A stretch of 64,000 nucleotides of DNA from positions 30,671 to 94,670 of the forward strand of contig CH002634.1 in the NCBI GenBank assembly GCA_000149265.1. Direction: 5' to 3'. This DNA is from Ciona savignyi (lineage: Eukaryota > Chordata > Ascidiacea > Phlebobranchia > Cionidae). The notes under the pieces were generated by a model that worked only from the letters and a program-made list of their open reading frames with translations, did no database searches and was not told where the DNA came from. Below are positions 1 through 53,689 of this stretch, one piece after another. Numbering within the stretch: the first letter of the stretch is position 1; the number at the start of each line of letters is the position of its first letter. The position numbers and the translations under genes were made by a program.

Positions 1-300
1 TTGTCCATATTTAATACGGAGGCAAAAATCAATAAACCCTTTTTTCCTGTTCCTGTGTCGTTTTTTTAATCGCTTGACATATTTAAATACTAGGGCAAAA
101 AATGAATGAACAAAACTAAACAAACAAGCGGCCATGCTAAAGCTTAACAGATGAGCTTAAATACATTGCTTTTTCTTGGAATCCATTTCACGAGGTTGCG
201 TTGCATAAACCAGACTTACGAAGTGTTGGAACTATAGAGTATAGACAGAAATGATCATATAATTATTCTCGGTGGTAGCAATTTTTTTACCGACCAAAGT

Positions 301-607
301 TAGGATAGGATAGGATAGGATAGGATATTCATGTTTATCCCCGTGAATGGGAAAACCAAGGGGGTTATCACACGGGCAATGGTCAGATCCCCTCGTGCCC
401 ACCGTCGGGTTTCTGGAGCTATTGCAGTGTGTTGTATATGATAGACACGTTCCTTTAATTTGGTAGAACCCATTAATCGGCTGGTTTCAGGCAATGTCCG
501 TAAAGTGCCTTGCCCAAGGACACAACCGACTAGCTAGCGACCAGTTTCGCACCTGCACCCTTTCGATTGAAAGGCGACGCACTTAACCGCTAGACCACCG
601 GGCCGGA
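301..607 (-). mobile_element. SINE-A, tRNA-derived, near full length
   Basis: On the minus strand it reads a tRNA-like A box (GGTCTAGCGGTTAAGTGCG), a B-box region (GCGAAACTGG), a unique body and a tail of TATCC repeats (here TAGGA on the + strand at 301-327). Founding copy for the family calls below. Confidence 0.85.
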
Positions 608-608
608 A

Positions 609-690
609 AGTTACGAAGTTAGGTCGTAACTTGGACCGCTTTTGTATAGAGTCGGTATATGTATCGGTCGCGTTCACCACTCGATCACAC
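609..690 (-). mobile_element. SINE-B fragment
   Basis: GTATATGTATCGGTCGCG with GATCACACGACC, the reverse complement of the SINE-B head. Confidence 0.6.
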
Positions 691-736
691 GACCTTACCG
701 GTGTTGGCAAAATGCAGGGTTTTTATATAAACCTTG

Positions 737-1110
737 TCGGACAGATTAGTCTAGTGGTTAAGTGCGTCGCCTTTCAGCCGAAGAGTTGCAGGTTCGAAAC
801 TGGTCGCGAGCTAGTCAGTTATGTCCTCAGGCAAGGCACTTAACGGACATTGCCTGAACTTAGCGGCTTAATGGGTGCTACTAAATTAAAGGAACGAGTG
901 AATCATACATAGGCCTAACACACTGCAATAGCTTCGATAACCAGGCGAAGAGTTGCAGATTCGAAACTGGTCGATAGCTAGTCATCTGTGTCCTTGGACA
1001 AGAACTTAACGGGCATTTTCTGAATCCAGGAACATCTATATCATACACAACGCACTACAATAGTTCCGGTAACGACGATGGGCGCGAGTTGATTTGACTA
1101 TTTCCCGTTT
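737..1110 (+). mobile_element. Two SINE-A copies, head to tail, truncated
   Basis: GGACAGATTAGTCTAGTGG A box and GGTTCGAAACTGG B box at 737-810. A second B-box-bearing copy from about 945 cuts in without its A box. Confidence 0.75.
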
Positions 1111-1452
1111 ATTAACCACCTTGTTTTTTCCATCCACATAGTATACATAAATATCTTGTCCTATTGTGTTCGGGAAATGACTACAACCGCCTGGTCGAGG
1201 ACATAATGTACTATGCTAGCGTCTTGCTTTAATTTTACAACAATTAAACAAACTATCATATTCAATTGGTTTTCTCAAAGATGATATACTTTGAGAAATA
1301 CAAGCAATATTACGCTTGTCCGTATGGTGTCAGTACAGGGATAAACGAATTTGATATTCGTGAGAAAAAGGAAGCGAGAGAATATTAAGTGCAGTTAAAA
1401 AAAGGCAACATAGACATGCAGCTGTTTTATCTCCACCGATCATTCAGTACTC

Positions 1453-1480
1453 AGACGTCACGTTGTGTGTGTGTGTGTGG
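1453..1480. promoter_or_regulatory. Candidate CRE-like site and GT run in KIF1 upstream region
   Basis: AGACGTCA at 1453-1460 differs by one base from the palindromic CREB site TGACGTCA and lies about 250 bp before the start codon, followed by a short GT run. No TATA box or transcription start could be fixed. Position and match alone support it. Confidence 0.25.
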
Positions 1481-1713
1481 TTATTGATAAAGCTTTTAGT
1501 TTAATTGATTTCCCAGATCGTTTTCTAAATGGGTCAACAGTATCGTCTCTGCTAATGTAATATTTCAAGTTTTGTTCTGTAGGTAGATTAAATTAGGAAC
1601 ATAATGAATTGAGATAACAGTTTGGAAAGCTACCATCAATTCACGAGTTTTGTTTACAAAATTAAATCGTTAGTTTCGTTGATTGGAGCGCGAATTGGAT
1701 ACATTAAGGCAAC

Positions 1714-44529
<42,816 letters not shown>

Positions 44530-44599
44530 TGACCAACCATTCTCAACAAGTTCCACTTTTTCTCGCGAAACTGCCCGAGATCATGTACATATCGTCCTT

Positions 44600-44806
44600 T
44601 TTCTTTTCCGCATTTCTGTAGCGCCGTGTACACACTATTCAAAACCCTTTCCGCATACCGTACCGCCGTGTACACACTGTCCCAAACTTTTCTCGCATTC
44701 CGTACCGCGTTTGCACACCGTCCCAAACTTTTCCCGCATTCCGTACAGCCGTGTACACGCCGCCCATACCCTTTCCGCATTCTGTACCGCCGTGTACGCA
44801 CCGCCG
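44600..44806. repeat. 41-bp repeat in the KIF1 3' UTR
   Basis: Five imperfect copies of CCGCATTCCGTACCGCCGTG and TACACACNGTCCCAAAC. Much more GC-rich than its surroundings. Confidence 0.85.
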
Positions 44807-45109
44807 CTTCTTGTCCGGAACCACACAGTGTTTTTTTCGCTTCTCTGTTATTTATTTCGCCAATCCTTATTTACCTCTCTGTACCTGCAATCATATTTTT
44901 CGCCGCGTCGACGACCGCCCATCATTAAGCTGTGACATATCATCCCGAGATTGCCCATCACTGTTCCCGACGTACCAGCACACTGTTAAGTTTGTCGCTG
45001 CCATTCGCTTTGCTTGTAGATGTCAATCTTCAGTTACAACCCCTGTCCGCGCTACCTATCAACCTCGGTCGCTAGATTCGTATGCTCGTCGTGTTTGAAT
45101 CGTTGTTGC

Positions 45110-45115
45110 AATAAA
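45110..45115 (+). terminator. Poly(A) signal for KIF1 long isoform
   Basis: AATAAA about 580 bp after the stop codon. Next downstream is a SINE, so the transcript probably ends near here. Confidence 0.6.
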
Positions 45116-45159
45116 TTTATATCCATCTGTGCGTCAACCGAGCAAATTAATACATTGGA

Positions 45160-45450
45160 AAGGATAGGATATTCATGTTTATCCCCGTTAATGGAAAAAC
45201 CAAGTGGGTTACCACACGGGCAATCGTCAGATCACCTCGCGTCAACTGTCGGGTAACAGGAGCTATTGCAGTTTGTTGTATATGATAGACACGTTCCTTC
45301 AATTTGGTAGAACCCATTAATCCGCTGGGTTCAGGCAATGTCCGTAAAGTGCCTTGCCCAAGGGCACACCCGACTAGCTAGCTACCAGTTTCGCACCTCA
45401 ACCTTTCGAGTGAAAGGCGACGCACTTAACCGCTAGACCACAGGCCGGAT
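45160..45450 (-). mobile_element. SINE-A just after KIF1
   Basis: Near full length, tail at 45160, head ending CCACAGGCCGG. It lies about 45 bp past the KIF1 poly(A) signal. Confidence 0.8.
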
Positions 45451-45514
45451 TCGCAACGGAACGAGTCGATTATTGGTTCGAAACTGAGCGCGGTAAAAAG
45501 TATGCACCTTGTGG

Positions 45515-45755
45515 ATAGGATATTCCTATTCATGTTTTTTCTCGTAAAAGGGAAAACACTGGGCAATCTTCAAATCACCTCGCGCCCATCGTCGGGTTAC
45601 CGGAGCTATTGCAGTGTGTTATATATAATAGACACGTTACTTCAATTTAGCAGAACTCAATAGTCCGCCGGGTTCAGGCATTGTTCGTAAAGTGCATTGC
45701 CCAAGGACACAACCTGCTAGCTAACGACGAGTTTCGCACCTGCAACCTTTTGTGG
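45515..45755 (-). mobile_element. SINE-A, 5'-truncated
   Basis: Body and B-box side present (TTTCGCACCTGCAACC); A-box head missing. Confidence 0.7.
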
Positions 45756-46111
45756 GTGTGTTAAGTTACATGAGCTTTGCAATGTGAATAAGTACAAAGA
45801 CGTCACTGTTATATAAGTTTCGAATCCGATATTATAGCTGGTCGCTTAAGGGGTAGGCTATTTATACAGAATTTGGATGAATCGTCGTGGTGACTGTTCG
45901 GTCAAACGAATGTTCTCCGCTAAGTGCATTGTCGCGATTGTGAACTCTCTAGCTAACCTGGTTTAAGAGCCAACACCAAGTCTTATACGCTGTCATCTGA
46001 CTGGAAGACAGATTTATCTAATTACTTCGTTCCGCAGTTTTTTTAAGATCTTGTCCCATAAACTGGGTGAAAGTGCCAATACTACTGATTTTTTGTTCCA
46101 ATAGATGATCT

Positions 46112-46365
46112 TAAGATAGGATATTTATGTTTATCCCAGTGAATGGGAAAACCAAGGCGGTTACCACACGGGAAATCGTCAGATCACCTCGCGCCCACCG
46201 TCGGTTTGCCGGTGATTTTGCAGTGTGTTGCGTAGGATTTACACTTTTCTTTATTTTGTAGAAAATAAATCCGTTGGGTTCAGACAATGTTCGTTAAATG
46301 CCTTGCCCAAGGACACAATCGACTAGCTAGCGATCAGTTTCGAACCTTAAACCTTTCGGTTGGAA
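46112..46365 (-). mobile_element. SINE-A, partial
   Basis: Tail side GATAGGATATTTATG through B-box region TTTCGAACCTTAAACC. Confidence 0.7.
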
Positions 46366-46591
46366 ATGGGTCATTCAAACTGACAACATTGATATAAACC
46401 AAGGAAATCGACTGCACGCGCGCAGTATCTGACGATTACTTGATAAATATCGACTTTCATTGTTGAATTTTATATGGAATGCAGACTTTACCCAACCTTG
46501 GGTACAGGCTACATATAATTATACCACCAGCAGCAGTCAACGTTATATAAGAAGAACAGTGCTGTACGTGTTTAACAGCTAAACCGAGGAC

Positions 46592-46705
46592 GGCCGTGTG
46601 ACCGAATGGTCAGCGCGACCGATACATATACCAACTCTTCTATATTAAAACGGCACAAGTGACGTACCCATCTTTGGTACAAACTTGTGTCAGTAAAAAA
46701 AACAA
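46592..46705 (+). mobile_element. SINE-B
   Basis: GGCCGTGTGACCGAATGGTC head, GCGACCGATACATATACC, A-rich end. Confidence 0.75.
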
Positions 46706-46962
46706 AAAAAACACCCAAACCGAGATGTTTCCGGCCCGACCACTAGCTTTCCGCCGCGTACTAACCGCTACAACGGAACTAAATTAGAAGCTACTTCACC
46801 AATAGCGAGCGGTTTCAACCCGGGGTATCATTCCAACATAAAGTAAAAGATGCGCTATTTGGAGTGCACTCGTCCGCTTTGTCCAATTTCCCGTTGACTT
46901 CTACTCAGTTGACAATTCTCTAACAATTTCAATGTTACATGTTTTGCTTTCTATTGTTTTAG

Positions 46963-47025
46963 TCACCAATGGCGGCGGTTGATTGCGATTTTACTTTAAC
47001 TTGGTATTGGAGCCCAAAATGACAG
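46963..47025 (+). other. First exon of unknown membrane-protein gene, with upstream ORF
   Basis: Bounded by TTTTAG at 46962 and donor ACAG|GTAAAT. A 17-codon upstream ORF starts at a good context (ACCAATGG, ATG 46969) and stops at 47022. Its TGA overlaps the main ATG (47019) as ATGA. The TTTTAG could be a trans-splice acceptor or simply lie in the promoter. Confidence 0.55.
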
Positions 47026-50000
47026 GTAAATATGCTGACTGTATTGAAACCAGTTTGTTATGAAATATGATCGATAACTTTAGCGCCACAGTCATATCTC
47101 GCGCTATAAATAAGTTAGAGCATTCAGCGGCCGGTTTTTATATTGATCAGTATCTTGCTGTAACAAAAGACTTTTCAAACTGAACAGTTGCTCGGTTAGT
47201 TGATGAGAATGGCTGAAAGTTCAAGTAGCTTTTGTGACGAAATGTCAAGAGAATGTAAACATGGCCGACCATTCTTGTTACAGCATTGCTAGGTTGCCCA
47301 TGGATTAGCGTCAAACAAAATTGGCAGTTTGACAATAGTTGTCGAGGTCTAGCAGTAAGTAATGACCATTTAATCGGTTTAGCACTGCGGGTTCGAGATG
47401 TGTAGAACAACAATTCGAGAATTAGTATTATAATTGCAAAAAATACCAAATAGAAGATTTTGAGGATGGATGGCAACATTGTTTCAATGTTGTATAAAGA
47501 TACTGAGGTTTTAGAGACGCAAGTTCTTTTTATACCGGACTAGGTTTCGAACCGTTAGTCACAAAAACCGTTTTTGTATAGAATTAAAATACGAATCGGT
47601 CGCAGAAACTTTTCGTCCACACGACCTAACCACGTTAAAGTGTTCCAAATATATTCTTTGGCTGCAAAAAAACGTTCCATTTTTTTTAGAAAGGCAAAGG
47701 ACATTGGTGACCGGAAGTGGTAGTGAAAAGTCTGACGACGACCTTGGACATTTACGTCACGATGACGTCGTCGTAAAACGAAGGCGAGAGCGACGATCGG
47801 AAAGAAGACGTGCCACATCACTTACAAGCACTGATACGGAGGTAAACTGCTGATAAACATGACATAGTTACCACGTGCGTGCTGTCTGTTGGCTGTATTG
47901 TGGTGGGAATTTGTGCTGTACCTTTAATTAGAAATGATCAATTTCAATACGCTGGTTATTTACAAAACACTTGGTAATCCGACCGTGGCCACGAGATGCT
48001 ACAAGAAGGACATTTGATATTACAAAGTCTATGATTTTCCACCATGGAAAAATACGAGTGTATATTTATCCGATCGAATAGCTTGGTGAGTTAGTGCGTG
48101 CTCTTTTAGCCGAACGGTTGCAGATTCGAAACTGGTAGCCAGCTATTTGGCGTGTCCTTGAGCAAGGAAGTCACTTAACTGACTTATTTGAAGGAAATGT
48201 GTGAATCATACACAAAACACTGTAATAGCTCCGGTAACCCGACGATGGGCGCGAGGTGATCTGACGACTGCCTGTGTGTTGACGCCCTATAGGTTTTCCC
48301 ATTCACGGGGATAAACATAAATGCCCTATCCTCATATATTACCATTGCTTCTAATAATCCAACCCACAGTTTGGTCAATTCGTGTCTGGCCAGAATCCCC
48401 ACGACGAGACAGAACAACCGGACCATCGATTAAAAAGAAGACGACACAGCCAAACTGGTATGTTGCTGTTGTAAGTAAAAATAAGACAGTAAACGGTAGT
48501 ATATATCCAGACAATTACCACAAACGACTCATAAGTAGTAAATGTACAGAAACTAACCAAGGCGATACATCGGTCATTGGTTCGAAACAAGCAATAACGC
48601 ACTTATAGCGGACATTTCCTTGACCCAATATATTCAAATAAATTGTACTTAAAACAGCCACAGTCAATTATATGGATTTATACAAGGTGCGATATGTTGC
48701 CTATCTCAGTAGTTTAATAGGTTGAACAAAACTATAGAAACCACTGGTAATCCCGCTATTGGTATAGTCTGGTGATTTTCTGTGTTCTTCCCATTTTCCC
48801 TTATATGTAGATAAACCGCATTCTGTCCTAACCATGCTAAAGCTACATTACTTTTACCAGTTTAAGTTTCGAACCCGTAATGGGCGTTTCACTTGGACCC
48901 TTTTTGAATAGGAGACGGTATATATATATATATATATAGGCCTATATATATATATATCAGGCGCGTTAACCATTAGGACACACACTTGTACCGTTCATGT
49001 AAACCTCATATCTATATTTTTGGTAGACCGTGGAAATAGAACACATAGTGGACGAAGCCGTTCAAACAGAAGACGGAAAATGCGCCATATTGACGTCATA
49101 GAAACCGATGACATCATTCAAGATGACGTCATCAAAACAAAGCTTAAATCTTCCCGGCGACAGAGTTCGCAAATTGAGCTGGAAATCGACCAGGTTACAA
49201 TGGCGGACGAGTTGGGGGAAGTTCAGATTAAAAACTCGCGTCGCAAACATGGCCGTCGAAGGTCGAAGCAACAGGAACGAAGGAAATCTAAAGATTCGGA
49301 GACTGCTCTCGAGCAGTATGATTTCGATGAAACTTTCATGGATGAAAAGGTCCGCTTGCCCGAAGCCGACGTTAGTTTTGTTGTGGTTGATTGAAACCAT
49401 TTTAAATATGTTTTTAATTTGGATTAAGTCAACATTTCGAAAAGCATTTAAAAGTACCGATTTCATTTTGTTGAATTGAAGTTTAACAATTTTATAAATC
49501 AAGCTCCAAAGTAGAGTAACATTCAAGTTACTAAGTATTTGTAACAGGAACTGACGTATGATGCTGAATCGTCTTCTGTTGCAACTCGTAGAAAGTCTAA
49601 TCGACGGATTTCAAAACCCAATAGCGCGGACGACGGGTGAGTTATCTTATCTGGAAAAATATTATGCTTTAACCTCTTATACACAGGGATAGCGGTTTCG
49701 CTTCCGGGTGGATTCAGTTAAAATCTCAAAGCGATGGTTCTGTCGTCACCGCTAGAGGGCGCAGGAGATCAAGGTTAGACGCAAACGACATTGGCGATGA
49801 TGTTACGTATACCTTGCCATCTGCTAGTTGCAAAAACAGCCAAACTCGAGTTGAAATGCACATGACAGACGAAAATGGGCGGCACAGTTCAGTTGCGAAT
49901 GTCAACTCATCAAAGCTTGACGACGTTTCTGATCAAACACACGAAACCAATCATATTCGACCTCAAATTAGAACATGTACCAGTAGCAGTGGAGTCCCAA

Positions 50001-52898
50001 TAGAAGGCTCCAATATTACGATTCCTGGTGACATGTTAACGTCAACCAAGTCGGATGTATACTCTTTGCACGAAATTCCTACTCACAGTCGGACGTCTTT
50101 TTCAATTGACATTCCAGAATTTTCTGATATTCCCGAAGAAAACTCGATTACTGGTTCGAACCATGAAGAGACCAGCATGACCAAAATACAGACGATTGAA
50201 CCATTCGGTCGTCGGCCCGATTCGGTGGTAAAATGGGTCGCAAACCAACCGTCTTTTGTCGAGAGTAACCCAAGCTTGCTAGGAACTGATCAAAACACCC
50301 ACAGTTCTGTAGGATTTGAACATCCACTCCATGATTCTGAGTCGTTATCTCCGGCAGCGTTAACGCCTGTTTTGGAAATCGAAACGAAAATCTTCGGGGG
50401 CGATAGTGTTGACGTGCCAAGAGGTAACGTTCACCCAGTAGATGATTCAGCAGGTAAAGTTCTTAGTAATGTCTCTCACAAGCTTTGTAAGCCGTCCACC
50501 CACTCTAGGACAATTCAAATCCTGGATCTAGAAGGCTCACCGAAAAGTTTCGACGGTAATCACGGTAAGAATAATCTTTCAGGAAATGAGATTATCAATC
50601 ACCGTCCACCACAGAAAAATATTAACAAATACCCTACTTTTTCAAACGAAAGCGCTAACTCAGTAACACACGCATCACACGAGATAAATGAAGATTCACA
50701 CACTCAATCAAGCAATGTTAATACCGTTGCGAACTTTTCGGAATATTCGAAACTTAAATTACCAACAACTCCCAAAAACACTGGTGACAATCCAAATGAG
50801 ACTATTGATGTGTTTTTACCGCAATGTACAATGATACAAACATCACAATCCGCACTTAGACGCAACAAACAGCCATTGTTGTCACTATTTCGATGTAAAA
50901 CAGTAATACCAGCACTTTCATCGCAAAATGAAAATTTGAATTTAAAAACTCGACCTAAATCATGGCAGTCCAATTGCTTGGCGACAAACATTCTTTCAAA
51001 GCGACTTTGCGTGGATATGTCCAAAGTATTGCGGGTTTCAATTGGAGATTGTTTTTCAAATTCCGAAGAATCCAATATTGAATTCCGCCCAAGTAAAAAT
51101 GTTGCAGAAACAGCAAGGCCACAAGCTGCACAAGATTACTACAATAAATGTCAAAACGGGAATACAACTTCTACAAGTCAAGGAGTTGACAACGCAAGTT
51201 ACATGAATACTCCTGAAATCGCAGTTCCATGCAAATCTACGTTAGACAATACAGAATACAAGGTCGGCCTAAACCAAGACAATCTGGTCCCAATGTATAA
51301 CTCTACGATAAGTAGGGACGCTTTAGCCATTGACGGTGCGTCCAGAGACGACACGAATCAAGTTTCTGAGCCTTATAGGACGGATACAATATGTGACCAT
51401 TTCAACCAAAGTTGCCCAAACTGCTGGTCGTTTGACACAAGTGTACCGTGGTACATGTGGAGCGGAAAGGGACTAGGCTGGAAGGTAATTACATCGCAAA
51501 CGGTTGTGTGGCTAAATGGTTAATGCGACCGATTTATTCGCCTCTTACTTTAAAAAATTGGTCCTAATGACGTACCCATTATGGGTTCGAAACTTAGCTA
51601 AATAAAAAGTAATTCTATCGCACCATTTTTGGTCTAAAATGGTGGTTTGTGCGACACTGTACACACATCATACTTATTCAACAGGTATACACACTCACAA
51701 TTGAACACATTCATAACAATTTAGCACGTAGGGATATACCCCCACAACTGTACTGTCCTCGGACTTTATGCGAATTAAACAAGAATCATAACTGAGTTTC
51801 GTTAACATAAACTAATTTATTCAAGGTGCTGTTATCGCCGCTGTTGTTGCTGGTAGGGCCCCTAGTTTGGGTCGCTTCGCTTCTAAACCTTCCAACCCGG
51901 CTAAAGTCATGTTGGGCAAACTGCTGGCAATGTGATCATGATCAGTACTGGTTTAGTTGTAAGGTAACTTGTGATCTAAATGCTCATGAAATGACTGTCT
52001 TCACAGTTTTTAGGTCTTTACAGTGTAGGCCACCATTGTTTTAAACTAAGTTTGATTTGTTAGAGCTCACGATATATTGTACTTAAACCGATAGGTTCTA
52101 CCAAATTGAAGAAATGTCTTAATCATACACAACATACTGTAATAACTCCGGTAACTCGACTGTGGGCAAGAGGTAATCTGTTTTGCCCGTGTGTTAACCC
52201 TTGCGGTTTCCCATTTACTGGGATAAACATGAATATTCAATCCTTCTAACAAAAATGGTAAGATATACATCCAAGGAAAACGCAACGTCAGATTACCTCC
52301 AGTAGGGTTATACCGAGGGAGAGATTGTTGATGTTTTTAGTCCAATTCACCAAACCTCTGAGTGCATTCAACTTTTTTGTCAAAAGTGCGTGACCCAAAG
52401 ACAGAGCCTACTAGGTAGCATTTTGTCCTACCACAATTCGTCCAACGCCTTACTATCTGAGGTGATCCGCCAGAAATATTGGGCTATTCGACAAGGCGCT
52501 AGGTTTGGGTCACAATACCGGGTACAAGATTTGTTACGACTGCTAAAACCGCAATACTTGTTACCAAATCCGCAAGGATTGTTACAAAAATCAAGACGAG
52601 CGCGTGACAGTGTTGTATTGTGCAGGGCAAGGGTGCCGGCTGGGTCTGTCTACTTGTGCCTCTCTACGTTTTCCTCGGACCTCTTATCATCATCTTCACC
52701 GTACTCACTGTGATACTTCTGGCGTGTTGCGGGGAGCAGAAATCTTCAACGGCCGCGAAGAACACTCAGCGTCGTAGAGGATCGACGGCCGCTCAAGCCC
52801 TTCGCGCCAACTTCAGCGAGCGTTCAAATCATGGCGGTCGGTTTCCCGGTCGAGGGCACAGAAGCTCATCAGTTGCATGTGGCAATGATCAATTTTAA
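47019..52898 (+). CDS. Unrecognised two-pass membrane protein with duplicated Cys/Trp-GKGxGW module, spliced
   Basis: Eight coding exons join with matching phases to 962 aa. Residues 1-230 are rich in Arg, Lys, Asp and Ser. Residues 230-790 are Ser/Thr/Asn-rich and probably disordered. Then come two similar modules: 802-846 (SCPNCW, GKGLGW, hydrophobic LLSPLLLLVGPL) and 854-903 (SCWANCW, GKGAGW, hydrophobic LLVPLYVFLGPL). The C-terminal 55 residues are basic with RGR motifs. There is no signal peptide, so the long N-terminal part is probably cytosolic with a hairpin of two membrane segments near the C-terminus and a Cys-rich loop between. I do not know the family. It sits between KIF1 and an ADAMTS gene, same strand, with its own poly(A) signal. 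Confidence 0.8.
47528..47635 (-). mobile_element. SINE-B, 55 bp before exon 2 of the membrane-protein gene
   Basis: TTTCGAACCG, AAAACCGTTTTTGTAT, CGAATCGGTCGC, CCACACGACC. Confidence 0.75.
47690..47841 (+). CDS. Membrane-protein gene exon 2
   Basis: Joins MT|E in phase 1 and reads RQRTLVTGSGSEKSDDDL, then a basic run RRRERRSERRRA. Donor GGAG|GTAAAC, phase 0. Confidence 0.78.
48075..48345 (+). mobile_element. SINE-A, near full length, ending before exon 3 of the membrane-protein gene
   Basis: A-box-like GGTGAGTTAGTGCG, B box GATTCGAAACTGG, body, tail CCCTATCC. The end is about 25 bp before the acceptor at 48369. Confidence 0.75.
48370..48457 (+). CDS. Membrane-protein gene exon 3
   Basis: Reads FGQFVSGQNPHDETEQPDHR and LKRRRHSQT. 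Phase 0 in, 1 out. Confidence 0.75.
48855..48990 (-). mobile_element. SINE-B with internal AT microsatellite
   Basis: TTTCGAACCCGTAATGGG and GCGCGTTAACCATTAGG flank a TA repeat at about 48916-48958 with GGCC in its centre. It ends about 35 bp before exon 4. Confidence 0.65.
49027..49370 (+). CDS. Membrane-protein gene exon 4
   Basis: Reads RGNRTHSGRSRSNRRRKM onward, charged. Two possible donors, GAC|GTTAGT at 49370 and AAG|GTCCGC at 49349, are both phase 0; I prefer the first. Readthrough would stop at 49394. Confidence 0.78.
49548..49636 (+). CDS. Membrane-protein gene exon 5
   Basis: Reads ELTYDAESSSVATRRKSNRR. Donor GACGG|GTGAGT, phase 0 in, 2 out; the following intron is 50 bp. Confidence 0.8.
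49687..51484 (+). CDS. Membrane-protein gene exon 6 (large)
   Basis: 599 codons. Low-complexity Ser/Thr/Asn-rich part, ending with the first SCPNCW...GKGLGWK module. Donor GGAAG|GTAATT. Readthrough gives a 13-residue tail and stop at 51523, a possible soluble variant lacking membrane segments. Confidence 0.88.
51503..51610 (+). mobile_element. SINE-B, 19 bp after exon 6 donor
   Basis: GTTGTGTGGCTAAATGGTTA, GCGACCGAT, GGGTTCGAAACTTAGC. Confidence 0.7.
51826..51963 (+). CDS. Membrane-protein gene exon 7 (TM1 and Cys loop)
   Basis: Encodes the first hydrophobic segment VLLSPLLLLVGPLVWVASLL and the loop with SCWANCWQCDHDQYWFSCK. Phase 0/0. Confidence 0.85.
52090..52245 (+). mobile_element. SINE-A, 5'-truncated
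   Basis: Body from ACCAAATTGAAG to tail TATTCAATCC. Confidence 0.65.
52626..52898 (+). CDS. Membrane-protein gene exon 8 (TM2 and tail)
   Basis: Encodes GKGAGWVCLLVPLYVFLGPL, the rest of the second hydrophobic segment ending LLACC, and a basic tail ending NDQF. Stop TAA at 52896-52898; a SINE begins about 10 bp later. Confidence 0.88.
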   Translation, partial: GKGAGWVCLLVPLYVFLGPLIIIFTVLTVILLACCGEQKSSTAAKNTQRRRGSTAAQALRANFSERSNHGGRFPGRGHRSSSVACGNDQF

Positions 52899-52905
52899 CG
52901 TTTCG

Positions 52906-53022
52906 GTACGGTCGTATGGCCTAATGGTTACCGCGACCGATACATATACAAATTCACTACAAAAACGGTCTTGGTAACGAGCCCATCAGGGATTCGAAAT
53001 ATTGCCCAGAAAAAAAAACGTT
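52906..53022 (+). mobile_element. SINE-B in the 3' UTR, 8 bp after the stop
   Basis: GGTCGTATGGCCTAATGGTT, GCGACCGATACATATAC, AAAACGGTCTTGG, A-rich end. Confidence 0.75.
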
Positions 53023-53139
53023 GCATACAAGAAATTTTGCACTTATTTATATTGAACCTACCTCGTGACGTATTCCGCAACACTGTTTACATTTTCTTTG
53101 TATCATCACTTATTTCTTGCAAATTCAATCATAAATATA

Positions 53140-53145
53140 AATAAA
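53140..53145 (+). terminator. Poly(A) signal of the membrane-protein gene
   Basis: AATAAA about 240 bp after the stop codon in an AT-rich stretch. Confidence 0.5.
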
Positions 53146-53419
53146 TAATTATATATAGATATATTTAGCAAGGAATGCTTTATTATATATATATATGTAA
53201 GTGCATCGTACATAATTCTTATTTTGTTTGATGGATTTGAGCCAAATAGTCCGAGCACGCAACACGGACTAGTGCCTGATTCGATGCTCACACTAAGCAC
53301 CGCGCCGCTGTTTATGCTCTAGGCTAGGGCCTACAGAGTTCAGCCACTTAAAGGACATTTTGTTGATTCATTGCAGTCACTTCGTAAATCTGGATTAAAC
53401 AATTAACTGTATGACCGGT

Positions 53420-53685
53420 TTATTTGGGGTGGTTAGTGCGACGCCTTTCAACCGAAGGGTTGTAGATTCGAAACTGGTCGATGGCTAATCGGTTGTTTTC
53501 TTGAACAAGGCACATAACGGACATTGCTTAAACTCAGAAAGATATGATCGATCATACAAAATACACTGCAATGGAACAAGTACTTCGACAGTGGGCGCAA
53601 GGTAATCTGACGATTAACCGCGTGATAACACCCATTGCATTTTCCTATTCAAGAGGATAAACGTAAATATATCCCATCCTGGTGT
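53420..53685 (+). mobile_element. SINE-A, near full length, diverged
   Basis: Head GGGTGGTTAGTGCGACGCC, B box GATTCGAAACTGG, tail ATATCCCATCC. Confidence 0.7.
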
Positions 53686-53689
53686 AGTA

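Noticed and set aside
50148-51075. Minus-strand frames of 90-123 codons
   Set aside because: Antisense to the large coding exon 6; no family likeness or splice context.
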